The notes below the pieces were generated by a model, which was given only the letters and a program-made list of their open reading frames with translations, did not search any database and was not told the origin of the DNA. Shown here one piece after another: positions 8,335 to 16,708 of a DNA stretch of 64,000 nt. Made by a program: the position numbers and the translations under genes. The stretch covers positions 19,806 through 83,805 of the forward strand of contig CBIHLM010000010.1 in assembly GCA_966210515.1 (NCBI GenBank), given 5' to 3'. Numbering within the stretch: the first letter of the stretch is position 1; each line of letters begins with the position of its first letter. The stretch comes from Paradesertivirga sp966210515 (lineage in GTDB: Bacteria; Bacteroidota; Bacteroidia; Sphingobacteriales; Sphingobacteriaceae).

Positions 8335-9969
8335 TTATTCTTTCTTAAGAAAAGGGTACCTGTAATCCTTGGCAGGATCGAAGGTTTCCTTCAAAGTTCG
8401 TGGGGATACCCATCGAAGTAAATTAATCATCGCGCCTGCTTTGTCATTCGTGCCCGATCCTCGTGCTCCTCCAAATGGTTGCTGACCCACAACCGCTCCG
8501 GTGCATTTATCGTTAATGTAAAAATTTCCTGCCGCATTGCGTAAAGCATAGGTCGCTTGCTGTATTACATACCGATCCTGGGCAATGATAGCACCGGTTA
8601 GTGCGTAAATAGAGGTACTATCTACAATGGTCAGAATCTTTTCAAATTCTTCATCTTTATAAACATGAACTGTCAGAACTGGTCCGAACAGCTCCTCGCA
8701 CATTGTATAATAATACGGGTCTTTAGTTACGATTACAGTAGGATCAATAAAGTAACCTTCTGTTTTGTCGTATTTACCGCCGGCGATTACTTCAACAGAG
8801 GGATCGTTATTGGCATCATCAATTGCTTTGCTAAGTTTATCAAACGAAGTTTCGGTGATTACCGCGTTTACAAAGTTGCTGAAATCTTCCACCGGACCCA
8901 CTTTGATACTTGCAAGATCTTTTAGCATCAGTTCCTTAATTTGAGGCCATAGAGATTCTGCAATATATACCCTGGACGCTGCAGAGCATTTTTGTCCCTG
9001 ATATTCGAAAGCCCCGCGTATGATGGCGGTGCTTGCCACCTGCACATCTGCAGATCCGTGAACCAGGATAAAATCTTTACCTCCTGTTTCTCCTACAATT
9101 CTCGGGTAACTTTTATATTTATGAATGTTTATTCCGATGGTTTTCCAGATTTCCTGAAATACTTTAGTGGAACCGGTAAAATGAATCCCAGCAAAATCAT
9201 GATGGTTGAAAATCACTTCTCCAGCTTCGGGGCCATTAACAAAAACCATGTTAATCACTCCGTCGGGTAAACCGGCTTCCCTGAATATTTCCATGATAAC
9301 ATTCGCCGAATAGATTTGAGAGTCCGCAGGTTTCCAAACTACCACATTGCCCATTAAGGCCGCCGAAGCCGGAAGATTTGCCGCAATTGCTGTGAAATTG
9401 AATGGTGTAAGCGCAAATATAAAGCCTTCGAGAGGGCGTTGCTCTACCCGGTTCCAAACTCCTTTAGCCGAAGTAGGAGGCTGTTGTGCGTAAATTTCAG
9501 CCATATATTGCACGTTAAAACGAATGAAATCCACGAGTTCGCAAACTGCGTCGATCTCAGCCTGGTAAACATTTTTCGACTGGGCAAGCATGGTTGCGGC
9601 ATTTAATCTGTACCGGTAGGGGCCCGAAGCTAATTCTGCTGCCTTTAAAAATATAGCTGCACGTTGCTCCCAAGGCAAGTTTTCCCAGTTAGCTTTCGCC
9701 GATAAGGCAGCTTTTATGGCGTGCTCTACGTGCGTTTTATCGCCTTGATGATAATGCCCGATTACTTGCCGGTGATTATGAGGAGGACGGATTTCTTTTT
9801 TGTTATTGGTCCGAATTTCCCGACCTCCAATATACATTGGTACATCAACCTGAACGGTGTAAGCATTCTTTAGCACTTCTTTCAGAAGCTTGCGTTCATT
9901 GCTGCCCGGAGCATAGTTTAGAATAGGCTCATTAACGGCTGGCGGTATTTTAAAAAATCCCTTTGTCAT
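8335..9969 (-). CDS. pruA: 1-pyrroline-5-carboxylate dehydrogenase (glutamate semialdehyde dehydrogenase)
   Basis: NAD-dependent aldehyde dehydrogenase that oxidises glutamate-5-semialdehyde, in equilibrium with pyrroline-5-carboxylate, to glutamate in proline breakdown. The catalytic cysteine is Cys328 in GQKCSAASR and the general base Glu294 in GETGGKDF; the cofactor-binding TPFNFTAIAANLP is at 188-200. GAYHxxPP-like N-terminus and the 544-residue length match the stand-alone P5CDH type, not bifunctional PutA. Proline dehydrogenase is not in the window. The gene stands alone, with a hairpin just past the stop. Confidence 0.93.
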   Translation of the reverse strand: MTKGFFKIPPAVNEPILNYAPGSNERKLLKEVLKNAYTVQVDVPMYIGGREIRTNNKKEIRPPHNHRQVIGHYHQGDKTHVEHAIKAALSAKANWENLPWEQRAAIFLKAAELASGPYRYRLNAATMLAQSKNVYQAEIDAVCELVDFIRFNVQYMAEIYAQQPPTSAKGVWNRVEQRPLEGFIFALTPFNFTAIAANLPASAALMGNVVVWKPADSQIYSANVIMEIFREAGLPDGVINMVFVNGPEAGEVIFNHHDFAGIHFTGSTKVFQEIWKTIGINIHKYKSYPRIVGETGGKDFILVHGSADVQVASTAIIRGAFEYQGQKCSAASRVYIAESLWPQIKELMLKDLASIKVGPVEDFSNFVNAVITETSFDKLSKAIDDANNDPSVEVIAGGKYDKTEGYFIDPTVIVTKDPYYYTMCEELFGPVLTVHVYKDEEFEKILTIVDSTSIYALTGAIIAQDRYVIQQATYALRNAAGNFYINDKCTGAVVGQQPFGGARGSGTNDKAGAMINLLRWVSPRTLKETFDPAKDYRYPFLKKE

Positions 9970-10080
9970 AATGGCAATTTAATAATAACACATTATATAT
10001 AGGAACTTTCTGATCAGGTTTTTTGTTGGCTATAAATACTTTTTCAAGGCAAGCAATCATTAATCAAAACCTGTAATTGC

Positions 10081-10088
10081 TATCTTTA
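10081..10088 (+). promoter_or_regulatory. variant -7 element close to the lpxK start
   Basis: TATCTTTA differs from TAnnTTTG in its last base and ends only 4 bases before the lpxK ATG at 10093. If used, the mRNA would start at or next to the ATG (leaderless). Confidence 0.35.
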
Positions 10089-10092
10089 CCCC

Positions 10093-11163
10093 ATGCAATA
10101 TTTGCGACTGCTGTTGCTTCCATTTTCGCTAGTTTATGGCTGTGTCATTTGGATAAGGAATTTTCTGTATGATACAGGAGTTTTTACTTCGAGCAAATTT
10201 AATCTTCCAATAATAAGCATCGGAAATCTTGCCATTGGTGGTGCTGGTAAAAGTCCGATGGCGGAATATATTGTTCGCCTTCTGAAGGATAGATACAGGG
10301 TCGCAATTTTGAGCAGGGGTTATAAACGGACTACGAAGGGCTTTAGGATAGTCGAAAGGAATAATACGGTTGATGAAGTTGGGGACGAACCATTACAGTT
10401 TAAGCGAAAGTTTAGCCCTATTACAGTTGCGGTATCAGAAAAACGAGTTGAGGGAATTGAACGTCTGAAGGAAGATACCGATGTTATTATTCTGGACGAT
10501 GCTTTTCAGCATAGGGCTGTAAAACCCGGTTTAAGTATTCTGCTTTTTGATTATACCCGTTTAAGCGATTTCTTTCTGATGCTTCCCGCCGGAAATCTTC
10601 GTGAGCCATTTGCCAACAGAAAGAGAGCAGATATTCTGGTCGTCTCAAAATGCCCGGAAAGTTTATCTGAGGCGCAGAAAGAGGCAATGAAAACGCGCAT
10701 CAATCCTTTTAAATATCAGAATTTGTTTTTTTCTTATCTGGAGTACGGTAATCTAATCTCAATAGCCCTGTCTTCCGAAAAACCTTTGTCAGTTATCACA
10801 CCCCAAACGACAGTGTTCTTGTTAACCGGTATCGCAAACCCTGTTCCACTGTTAAATAAGGTTAAAAGCTTTACAGAGAAAGTCATTCATCATGATTACC
10901 CTGACCATTACACTTTCAGCACAAAAAATATTGCTAAACTTGCAGAAGAGTTTAATAAGGATGCCTCTTCTGACAAATGGATAATAACAACAGAGAAGGA
11001 CGCACAACGGTTGCATGTGCCTGAATTACTTGAACTTTTAAAAGATATGCCCGTTTATTATCTGCCGGTTGCAGCCAGAATTCATCAGCCGGATGATGAA
11101 CGATTTAACAGATTAATAGAGCTTTATGCTACAAGAAATATACAACACAACAACATATATTAA
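10093..11163 (+). CDS. lpxK: tetraacyldisaccharide 4'-kinase
   Basis: Phosphorylates the 4' position of the lipid A disaccharide precursor at the inner membrane, the sixth step of lipid A synthesis. An N-terminal membrane helix (residues 4-22) precedes the P-loop in GNLAIGGAGKSP (44-55); GDEP is at 97-100 and the catalytic-region motif DDAFQHR at 135-141. The length of 356 residues is usual. The gene overlaps the purine nucleoside phosphorylase gene by 38 bases and belongs to an lpxK-PNP-porin operon; waaA and lptB for the same pathway lie elsewhere in the window. Confidence 0.95.
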   Translation: MQYLRLLLLPFSLVYGCVIWIRNFLYDTGVFTSSKFNLPIISIGNLAIGGAGKSPMAEYIVRLLKDRYRVAILSRGYKRTTKGFRIVERNNTVDEVGDEPLQFKRKFSPITVAVSEKRVEGIERLKEDTDVIILDDAFQHRAVKPGLSILLFDYTRLSDFFLMLPAGNLREPFANRKRADILVVSKCPESLSEAQKEAMKTRINPFKYQNLFFSYLEYGNLISIALSSEKPLSVITPQTTVFLLTGIANPVPLLNKVKSFTEKVIHHDYPDHYTFSTKNIAKLAEEFNKDASSDKWIITTEKDAQRLHVPELLELLKDMPVYYLPVAARIHQPDDERFNRLIELYATRNIQHNNIY

Positions 11164-11941
11164 GAACAAAATAGGTGATTTTACTCCCGAAATCGGGATT
11201 ATACTTGGAACCGGATTGGGAGCATTGGTTGATGAGATAGAGATTCAACATAAGTTGATGTACTCTAACATTCCAAATTTCCCCATATCAACCCTTGAGT
11301 TCCATTCGGGAAGACTGATTTTCGGAATGCTGGAAGGCAAAAAAGTGGTAGCCATGCAAGGTCGGCTTCATTATTATGAAGGATATGACATGAAGCAGAT
11401 TACTTTCCCGGTGAGGGTAATGAAAATGCTTGGGATAACAAAGATCTTTGTATCGAATGCCAGCGGATCTTTAAACCCCGATTACAAAACAGGCGACTTA
11501 ATGATTATTGAAGATCATATAAATCTTCATCACGATAATCCGTTGAGAGGAAGGAATTTTGAAGAACTGGGCCCACGTTTTCCCGATATGAGCCAACCTT
11601 ATAACAGAGAAATGGTGAAAAAGGGAATGGAGATTGCATCTAAAAATAACATCCGATGTCATCAAGGCGTTTATGTTTCTGTTCCGGGCCCGAATCTTGA
11701 AACAAAAGCAGAGTATCGGTATTTACGTATTATTGGTGGCGACGCTGTTGGAATGAGCACTGTGCCCGAAGTTATTGTTTCAAATCATATGGGACTGCCT
11801 GTGTTTGCGATATCAGTATTAACAGATGAAGGTTTTCTGGATGTTCTGGAGCCTGTTTCTGTGGAAGATATAATTAAGGTAGCAGAAACTGCAGAGCCTA
11901 AAATGACGACCATACTTAAAGAATTGATTGCCTCGCTATAA
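11126..11941 (+). CDS. purine nucleoside phosphorylase
   Basis: Trimeric-type purine nucleoside phosphorylase that splits (deoxy)inosine and (deoxy)guanosine with phosphate for purine salvage. GTGLG (28-32) is the phosphate-binding loop; other family marks are MQGRLHYYEGYDMKQITFPVR split as QGRLHYYEGY and FPVRVMKMLG, SNASGSLNP, and GGDAVGMSTVPE near the purine site. The 271-residue length is standard. Its start lies inside the end of lpxK (38-base overlap) and its stop overlaps the porin ATG by one base (TAATG), pointing to translational coupling. Confidence 0.92.
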   Translation: MLQEIYNTTTYIKNKIGDFTPEIGIILGTGLGALVDEIEIQHKLMYSNIPNFPISTLEFHSGRLIFGMLEGKKVVAMQGRLHYYEGYDMKQITFPVRVMKMLGITKIFVSNASGSLNPDYKTGDLMIIEDHINLHHDNPLRGRNFEELGPRFPDMSQPYNREMVKKGMEIASKNNIRCHQGVYVSVPGPNLETKAEYRYLRIIGGDAVGMSTVPEVIVSNHMGLPVFAISVLTDEGFLDVLEPVSVEDIIKVAETAEPKMTTILKELIASL

Positions 11942-13968
11942 TGAAGAACTATTTCTTTGCTATAATTTTATTAGTGCTGGCTTCGTTTGAGTCCGATTCG
12001 ATGGCGCAGGTTCGACCTCCTCAGACTCCGCGTGGCGGAACAAATCGTACTCCAGATGCGAACGCTGAGCTGGATTCGTTGCGGAAACTTGAAGACGAAG
12101 CTCGTGATACACTGATAATTACAGCCAAGTACATTCGATACACCACTTTAGGATTACTGCAGGACAGTACCCAAACCTTACCCATTGATACAAGTTTTCG
12201 CAACTTTCATAACTATAATCCTTTAAATCAGCCTCAACGGCCTACAGTAAATCTGGGAAATTTGGGGATCGCATACCGGGAAATGTTATTTAGTCCGTCG
12301 AAAATTATTGGTTTCGATCCAGGCTTCCATTCTTTGGACCTTTATCGTTTAACGCAGGATTCGCTAAAATACTACCGCGCTCGCTCGCCTTTTACCTCTC
12401 TTAGCTATATAAATGGCGATTTGAAGGAGCAGTTTTTCAGAGCGACCCACTCGCAGAATATCAAGCCCAACTGGAATTTCGGTGGAAATTATTTTCGAAT
12501 CGGATCTGAAGGATTTTACCGCAGCCAGAAGGGCGATCATTTGAATGCGGCAGTTTTTACCTGGTATGAATCGCCAAACAAGCGATATAATTTACTGGCG
12601 AACGGGCTTTTCAACACTCTAAGAGCCGGGGAAAATGGCTCCCTCGTTAACGATACAATCTTTACAGGAGAAAAACCCAAAATAAGCGGGAGTGAGATTG
12701 TTCGATTGGGTAATGGTATTCGTCGTTTCAGTAAAACTGAATCGCCTTACCAGGAGTGGAAGCAAAAAGAATATTTTATTAAGCAGTTTTACTACATAGG
12801 CCGCTTAGATAGCTTATCAGCAGATGTCAATTCGAATATTTTGCCGACTCAGAGAATTTCGCATGCGTTCAAGTATTCAAATGATACTTATAAGTTCTAC
12901 AAAAATGAGCTTCAAAATCCTTTAACTCCGGTATTCCCTAAGTTTTCAGGTGATACAATTCCGTTGACACAAGATTCGACACAAGTCAAAAATGTACGGA
13001 ACGAGTTTATGTATAGCTTTTATTTAAGGGGGCGCTCCTTAAGTTTTATAAAAAACGAGTTGAAACTCGATGTGGGTATTCAGCATGATTTGTACTGGTA
13101 TGATCAAATGGGTTATGCCACAAAATTTCAAAATATTACGCTAAAAGCAAATGCCGGTTATCAGTTTAGTGATAGAGTTTCTATAGCCGGCGATCTTCAG
13201 CAAATTGCTCAGGGAAGACATGCCGGCGATTTTTTATATAATGCTGAAACACAAATATTATTAAGCCGGTCTGTCGGTCGTATTGTTTTGGGGGCTTTCC
13301 TTCAGAATAAATCGCCTCAGCAAGTCTTCGAACGTACTAATTACACCTATCATCAGTGGGAAAGAAGCTTTGAGCGCACAAAGACCAATAATCTGTCGTT
13401 TGCTTATATAAATCCGAAGCTTGGTTTTAAAGCCAGGGCCGATTACTATCTGATATTAAATCATCTGTATTTTGAAGCTGCAACAGATTCGTTTCAGATC
13501 AACCCGGTTCAATTTGATAAGAATATTAATTTAGTGAAATTAACGGTTAGTAAATTTTCCAGATTCGGTAGATTTAATCTTGAAAACTTTGTCGTTTATC
13601 AAAAAACCGACTTTACCAGTATCTTAAGAACGCCGGAAATATACACCTATAACAGTTTGTATTTTGCCGCCCGGATCTTTAAATCGATTCACACAAACCT
13701 TGGGGTTGATGTTCGCTGGAATAGTCCGTTTCCTGCGCCATCTTATGCAATTAATGTGAGTCAGTTTTACAATGGTGAGCCGACCGAGTTTTCTTCTTTT
13801 CCGGTGGCTGATGTGTGGGCAAAGTTTGCATTGAAGAAAGCGAATATTTTTCTTCGGTATGATTATGTAAATCAGGGATTGTTTTCAAACGGCTATTATA
13901 CTGTAAACAGATATCCGATGCCAAATTCGCTTTTAAAGTTCGGTGTGACCTGGAATTTTTATGATTAA
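11941..13968 (+). CDS. putative outer-membrane porin (PF14121-like)
   Basis: Secreted protein of 675 residues with a signal peptide (MKNYFFAIILLVLASFESDSMAQ broken at MAQ, residues 21-23), a proline- and asparagine-rich linker, and then many alternating amphipathic strands ending in WNFYD. Aromatic residues recur at strand ends and the C-terminus is a typical outer-membrane barrel end. It matches the Bacteroidetes 'putative porin' family usually found next to purine nucleoside phosphorylase. Substrate is unknown; the neighbour suggests nucleoside uptake, but that is inference only. Confidence 0.8.
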   Translation: MKNYFFAIILLVLASFESDSMAQVRPPQTPRGGTNRTPDANAELDSLRKLEDEARDTLIITAKYIRYTTLGLLQDSTQTLPIDTSFRNFHNYNPLNQPQRPTVNLGNLGIAYREMLFSPSKIIGFDPGFHSLDLYRLTQDSLKYYRARSPFTSLSYINGDLKEQFFRATHSQNIKPNWNFGGNYFRIGSEGFYRSQKGDHLNAAVFTWYESPNKRYNLLANGLFNTLRAGENGSLVNDTIFTGEKPKISGSEIVRLGNGIRRFSKTESPYQEWKQKEYFIKQFYYIGRLDSLSADVNSNILPTQRISHAFKYSNDTYKFYKNELQNPLTPVFPKFSGDTIPLTQDSTQVKNVRNEFMYSFYLRGRSLSFIKNELKLDVGIQHDLYWYDQMGYATKFQNITLKANAGYQFSDRVSIAGDLQQIAQGRHAGDFLYNAETQILLSRSVGRIVLGAFLQNKSPQQVFERTNYTYHQWERSFERTKTNNLSFAYINPKLGFKARADYYLILNHLYFEAATDSFQINPVQFDKNINLVKLTVSKFSRFGRFNLENFVVYQKTDFTSILRTPEIYTYNSLYFAARIFKSIHTNLGVDVRWNSPFPAPSYAINVSQFYNGEPTEFSSFPVADVWAKFALKKANIFLRYDYVNQGLFSNGYYTVNRYPMPNSLLKFGVTWNFYD

Positions 13969-13984
13969 GGGAGGCTCGCCCCAG

Positions 13985-14003
13985 CCCTCTCCGCAGGAGA
14001 GGG
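13985..14003. terminator. hairpin between convergent genes
   Basis: CCCTCTCC-GCA-GGAGAGGG is a perfect 8-base-pair GC-rich stem 17 bases after the porin stop. The surrounding text (CTCGCCCCAGCCCTC) looks like an intergenic repeat family common in Sphingobacteriaceae. No U-run follows. Confidence 0.5.
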
Positions 14004-14078
14004 AGTTAAAGTACTCTAAACCTGGACTGCTCTAAAAAAGCGGTAGTTTTTACTTTTTACTTTTGAATTTTCCCTTAC

Positions 14079-15338
14079 TTACGTTTTCTGCTTTTTCTTT
14101 TTAGCTGCAGGAAATAGCACATTATTTAAAATCAGCCTGTATCCGGCAGAGTTTGGATGCAGGTTTAAATCGGTTGGCGGGTCTCCAACCTGATGCTGGT
14201 AGTCTTCTGGATCATGCCCTCCATAAAAAGTAAACTGACCTTTGCCCAAATCTCCATGAATATACCTGGCTTCATTAGCGGTTTTCGTTTCTCCCATTAC
14301 CAAAACATCTGGTTTTAACTGATCTTTTCTAAAAGCAGTAGTCTGTCCCATAAAGCCTTTAACAACTTTATCATGGTTTTGAGTAAGCATGGTAGGTACA
14401 ACGTCCCATTTCGCTGAGAAATCGAACAGAGTAAAAAAATCATTGCTTCGTTCAAGAAGTCTTGAGGGGGTTACATCGATCGAGGAAAATTCGTAATTGT
14501 AGGGGTTTAGGTCCAGTTTGAAATTGTGAAATGCGAATGTCTGGCTGAAATTCAGTTTCGACTGGGCATTTGGATCAGCACCATCTCCGTCAAACATGCT
14601 TTCGCAAATATCTACCCCGTCAGCAGCCAAAGCAATATCAAAGCTGTCGGTCCCTGAGCACATAGCAAACAAAAATCCGCCGCCTGCGCAAAATCCTTTT
14701 ATTGTTTTCGCAACGGCCAGTTTCATTTCCGAAACTTTTTTAAAGCCCAGTTTTTTAGCCATAGCTTCCTGCTGTTTAACATCTTCAATATACCAGCTGT
14801 ATGTTTTATATGCAGACCAAAAGCGGCCGTATTGTCCTGTGAAATCCTCGTGGTGCATATGCAGCCAATCGTATTTTGGAAGATTCCCTTTTAAAACTTC
14901 CTCATCATAAATAATGTCGTAGGGGATTTCTGCATAAGTTAATACGAGTGTTACGGCATCGTCCCAGGGCAATTTGCTTTTTGGAGAGTAAACTGCAATT
15001 TTGGGCGCCTTTTCCAGTTTAACCATGTCCATGTTAACCGAAGGGTCAGAAATTTCATTAAGTATGGATGTTACTTTAGAATCGGCTAAAACCTCATAAG
15101 AAACTCCCCGGATTTTACATTCGTTTTCCAGTGATTGAGCATACTTAATTAAAAAGCTTCCGCCACGATAATTAAGCAGCCAATCTGCTTCAAGTCCATT
15201 TTTTAATGTCCAGAAAGCAATGCCATACGCTTTTAAATGATTTTTCTGATCTTCATCCATAGGAATGATGATTGAAGCCGCCCTTGTATTTAGGGATAAC
15301 ACTACCAAACAGAGGAAGATGAAATGCCATTTTAACAT
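14079..15338 (-). CDS. secreted GATase-like protein, often labelled 'asparagine synthetase B'
   Basis: A 419-residue exported protein: signal peptide MLKWHFIFLCLVVLSLNTRA, then a mature domain beginning IIIPMDEDQKNHLKAYG. It lacks the Cys2 glutaminase and ATP-pyrophosphatase signatures of real AsnB. Instead GFCAGGGFLFAMCSGTDSF (near residues 214-232) resembles the nucleophile elbow of class I glutamine-amidotransferase/ThuA-like folds, with possible acid-base residues in DWLHMHHEDF and FYGGHDPEDY. Bacteroidetes homologues carry the 'asparagine synthetase B' label in databases, which the sequence does not support. Function unknown; probably a periplasmic hydrolase or binding protein. The lysine-rich tail KKKKQKT is notable. 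Confidence 0.7.
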   Translation of the reverse strand: MLKWHFIFLCLVVLSLNTRAASIIIPMDEDQKNHLKAYGIAFWTLKNGLEADWLLNYRGGSFLIKYAQSLENECKIRGVSYEVLADSKVTSILNEISDPSVNMDMVKLEKAPKIAVYSPKSKLPWDDAVTLVLTYAEIPYDIIYDEEVLKGNLPKYDWLHMHHEDFTGQYGRFWSAYKTYSWYIEDVKQQEAMAKKLGFKKVSEMKLAVAKTIKGFCAGGGFLFAMCSGTDSFDIALAADGVDICESMFDGDGADPNAQSKLNFSQTFAFHNFKLDLNPYNYEFSSIDVTPSRLLERSNDFFTLFDFSAKWDVVPTMLTQNHDKVVKGFMGQTTAFRKDQLKPDVLVMGETKTANEARYIHGDLGKGQFTFYGGHDPEDYQHQVGDPPTDLNLHPNSAGYRLILNNVLFPAAKKKKQKT

Positions 15339-15432
15339 GTATGCAATAACGTAATTTGTTGGCTTAAAGGTATAAATTAAGCATCGGAAAATCGATTTTT
15401 AAAAAGTCGCTACCCAATGTGACTGAAATAAT

Positions 15433-15440
15433 TACCTTTG
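15433..15440 (+). promoter_or_regulatory. -7 promoter element of the cyclophilin gene
   Basis: TACCTTTG is an exact TAnnTTTG match 23 bases before the ATG at 15464. It lies inside the longer GTG-initiated frame and so argues for the ATG start. Confidence 0.55.
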
Positions 15441-15463
15441 CCCACTCGTTAAATTTGAAACTT

Positions 15464-15901
15464 ATGAGCAAAGCAATAATCAAAACAGAAAAAGGCGACA
15501 TGACCGTACAGTTCTACGATAAAGACGCGCCTAACACAGTTGCCAATTTTTTGGGTCTGGCCAAGCAAGGATTTTATGACGGTGTAACTTTTCACCGGGT
15601 GATTCCTGATTTTGTAATTCAGGGTGGCGATCCTACTGGTACAGGTGCTGGTGGTTCTGGTACAAGAATTAAATGTGAGCTAACTGGTGAAAATCAATAT
15701 CACGACAGAGGAGTATTATCTATGGCTCATGCCGGACGCGATACGGGAAGTTCTCAGTTCTTTATTTGCCACAGCCGTACTAATACAGCTCATTTAGATA
15801 GAAACCACACCTGTTTTGGTAAGGTTATCGAAAATGTTGAGGTTGTTGATGCTATTAAGGCAGGCGACAAAATTTTAGGTATTGATATAATTGAAGAATA
15901 G
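15464..15901 (+). CDS. peptidyl-prolyl cis-trans isomerase, cyclophilin type
   Basis: Cytoplasmic cyclophilin (145 residues) that speeds proline isomerisation in folding. Core motifs: FHRVIPDFVIQGGDPTGTG, MAHAGRDTGSSQFFI and HLDRNHTCFGKV; the catalytic arginine is in FHRV. The start ATG 15464 gives MSKAIIKTEKGDM, the normal beginning of this family; a GTG start 15 codons earlier would add unrelated residues and would include the promoter element at 15433. No signal peptide. Confidence 0.93.
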   Translation: MSKAIIKTEKGDMTVQFYDKDAPNTVANFLGLAKQGFYDGVTFHRVIPDFVIQGGDPTGTGAGGSGTRIKCELTGENQYHDRGVLSMAHAGRDTGSSQFFICHSRTNTAHLDRNHTCFGKVIENVEVVDAIKAGDKILGIDIIEE

Positions 15902-15911
15902 TTAATTATAG

Positions 15912-16031
15912 GTGAGAATTGAGATACGAGATTTGAGCGCAGGGTTCTCTATCTATTCTCAATTCTCATTTTTATAGGGTTTAGCCGTGAGATCGATTCT
16001 CATATCTGGATTCTCAAATCTCATATCTCAC
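15912..16031. repeat. nested imperfect inverted repeats upstream of the DUF5606 gene
   Basis: GAGATACGAGATTTGAG (15921-15937) pairs with CTCAAATCTCATATCTC (16013-16029) with one mismatch, and GAGAATTGAG (15914-15923) pairs with CTCAATTCTC (15958-15967). A further GAGATCGATTCTC palindrome lies at about 15989-16001. The whole gap between the cyclophilin and DUF5606 genes is built from GAGA/TCTC words. Such degenerate repeats are a known look of Sphingobacteriaceae intergenic DNA; the function is unknown. Confidence 0.6.
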
Positions 16032-16035
16032 AGAA

Positions 16036-16548
16036 ATGAATTTAAAAGGATTAGTAGCAGTTTCAGGAAAGCCTGGTTTGTATAAAGTTATCGGTCAAAA
16101 CAAATCAGGATTCGTACTTGAAAGTTTAGATGAACAGAAAATAAAGCTGATTGTAAATTTAAGTACGGCAAAGTTGGCTTCCTTAGAAGATATTACAGTT
16201 TTTGGCGAAGATGATGATCTGAAGCTGATAGATATTTTCGAAAACATGAAGGGTTCTTCATCTATTCCTGATCCAAAATCTGATGGTACTACTTTGCGAA
16301 AGTATTTCAGAGAAGTGGCTCCGGCACATGATGAGGATCGCGTGTACGCTTCGGATATGAAGAAAATAATTACATGGTTTAATTTGATCAAGGAACTTCC
16401 GCTTTTTACTGAATCTGCAGAATCTCCATCAGAAGAAATTACTCCGGTTGAAGAAGTTACTCCTGTAGCAGAGGAAAAAACTCCTGTGGCAAAAGACGTT
16501 AAGCCTGCTAAAAAAGCAGCTGCGAAAAAACCTAAGAAAGCTGAATAA
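16036..16548 (+). CDS. DUF5606 domain protein
   Basis: Conserved Bacteroidetes protein of unknown function. The N-terminal domain (residues 1-125) begins MNLKGLVAVSGKPGLYKVIG, then FVLESLDEQK, VFGEDDDLKL and RKYFREVAPAHDEDRVYASD, which I recognise as DUF5606. The remaining 45 residues are a disordered tail, first rich in E, T, P and V (SPSEEITPVEEVTPVAEE), then lysine-alanine-proline rich like histone H1 tails (AKKAAAKKPKK). The tail could bind nucleic acid or ribosomes, which is speculation. Its last codons form one arm of the terminator of the convergent gene at 16563. Confidence 0.85.
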   Translation: MNLKGLVAVSGKPGLYKVIGQNKSGFVLESLDEQKIKLIVNLSTAKLASLEDITVFGEDDDLKLIDIFENMKGSSSIPDPKSDGTTLRKYFREVAPAHDEDRVYASDMKKIITWFNLIKELPLFTESAESPSEEITPVEEVTPVAEEKTPVAKDVKPAKKAAAKKPKKAE

Positions 16549-16562
16549 TCAGCTTTCTTAGG
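16531..16562 (-). terminator. intrinsic terminator of the rlmH transcript, inside the DUF5606 gene end
   Basis: CCTAAGAAAGCTGA (16531-16544) and TCAGCTTTCTTAGG (16549-16562) form a perfect 14-base-pair stem around a 4-base loop holding the DUF5606 stop codon. Read on the minus strand it begins right after the stop of the small membrane protein and is followed by six T, so it is a proper terminator for that transcript. Confidence 0.85.
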
Positions 16563-16691
16563 TTAAAAAAAGTACATTATAGCCACTCCTATTGCAAGGG
16601 CTATTAAAAGCATAAGCCAAAATTGCTTTTGTTCTTTCGAAGGATTGATTCCTTTATATCTATATCTTCTTTTATAGTCTGATGGTAGCAT
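16563..16691 (-). CDS. 42-residue single-span membrane protein downstream of rlmH
   Basis: A short frame of 42 codons: N-terminal basic segment MLPSDYKRRYRYKGINPSK (residues 1-19), then EQKQFW and a hydrophobic helix LMLLIALAIGVAIMYFF (26-42) that ends the protein. It is a tail-anchored-like topology with a positively charged cytosolic head. It begins 17 bases after the rlmH stop, on the same strand, and its stop is followed at once by a 14-base-pair terminator. That arrangement, and the sensible membrane topology, make it a real gene. No function known to me. Confidence 0.7.
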   Translation of the reverse strand: MLPSDYKRRYRYKGINPSKEQKQFWLMLLIALAIGVAIMYFF

Positions 16692-16708
16692 AATATTGAT
16701 TTTTTTGA

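Noticed and set aside
8665..9270. Plus-strand frames inside pruA
   Set aside because: Shadows of a strongly conserved gene on the other strand.
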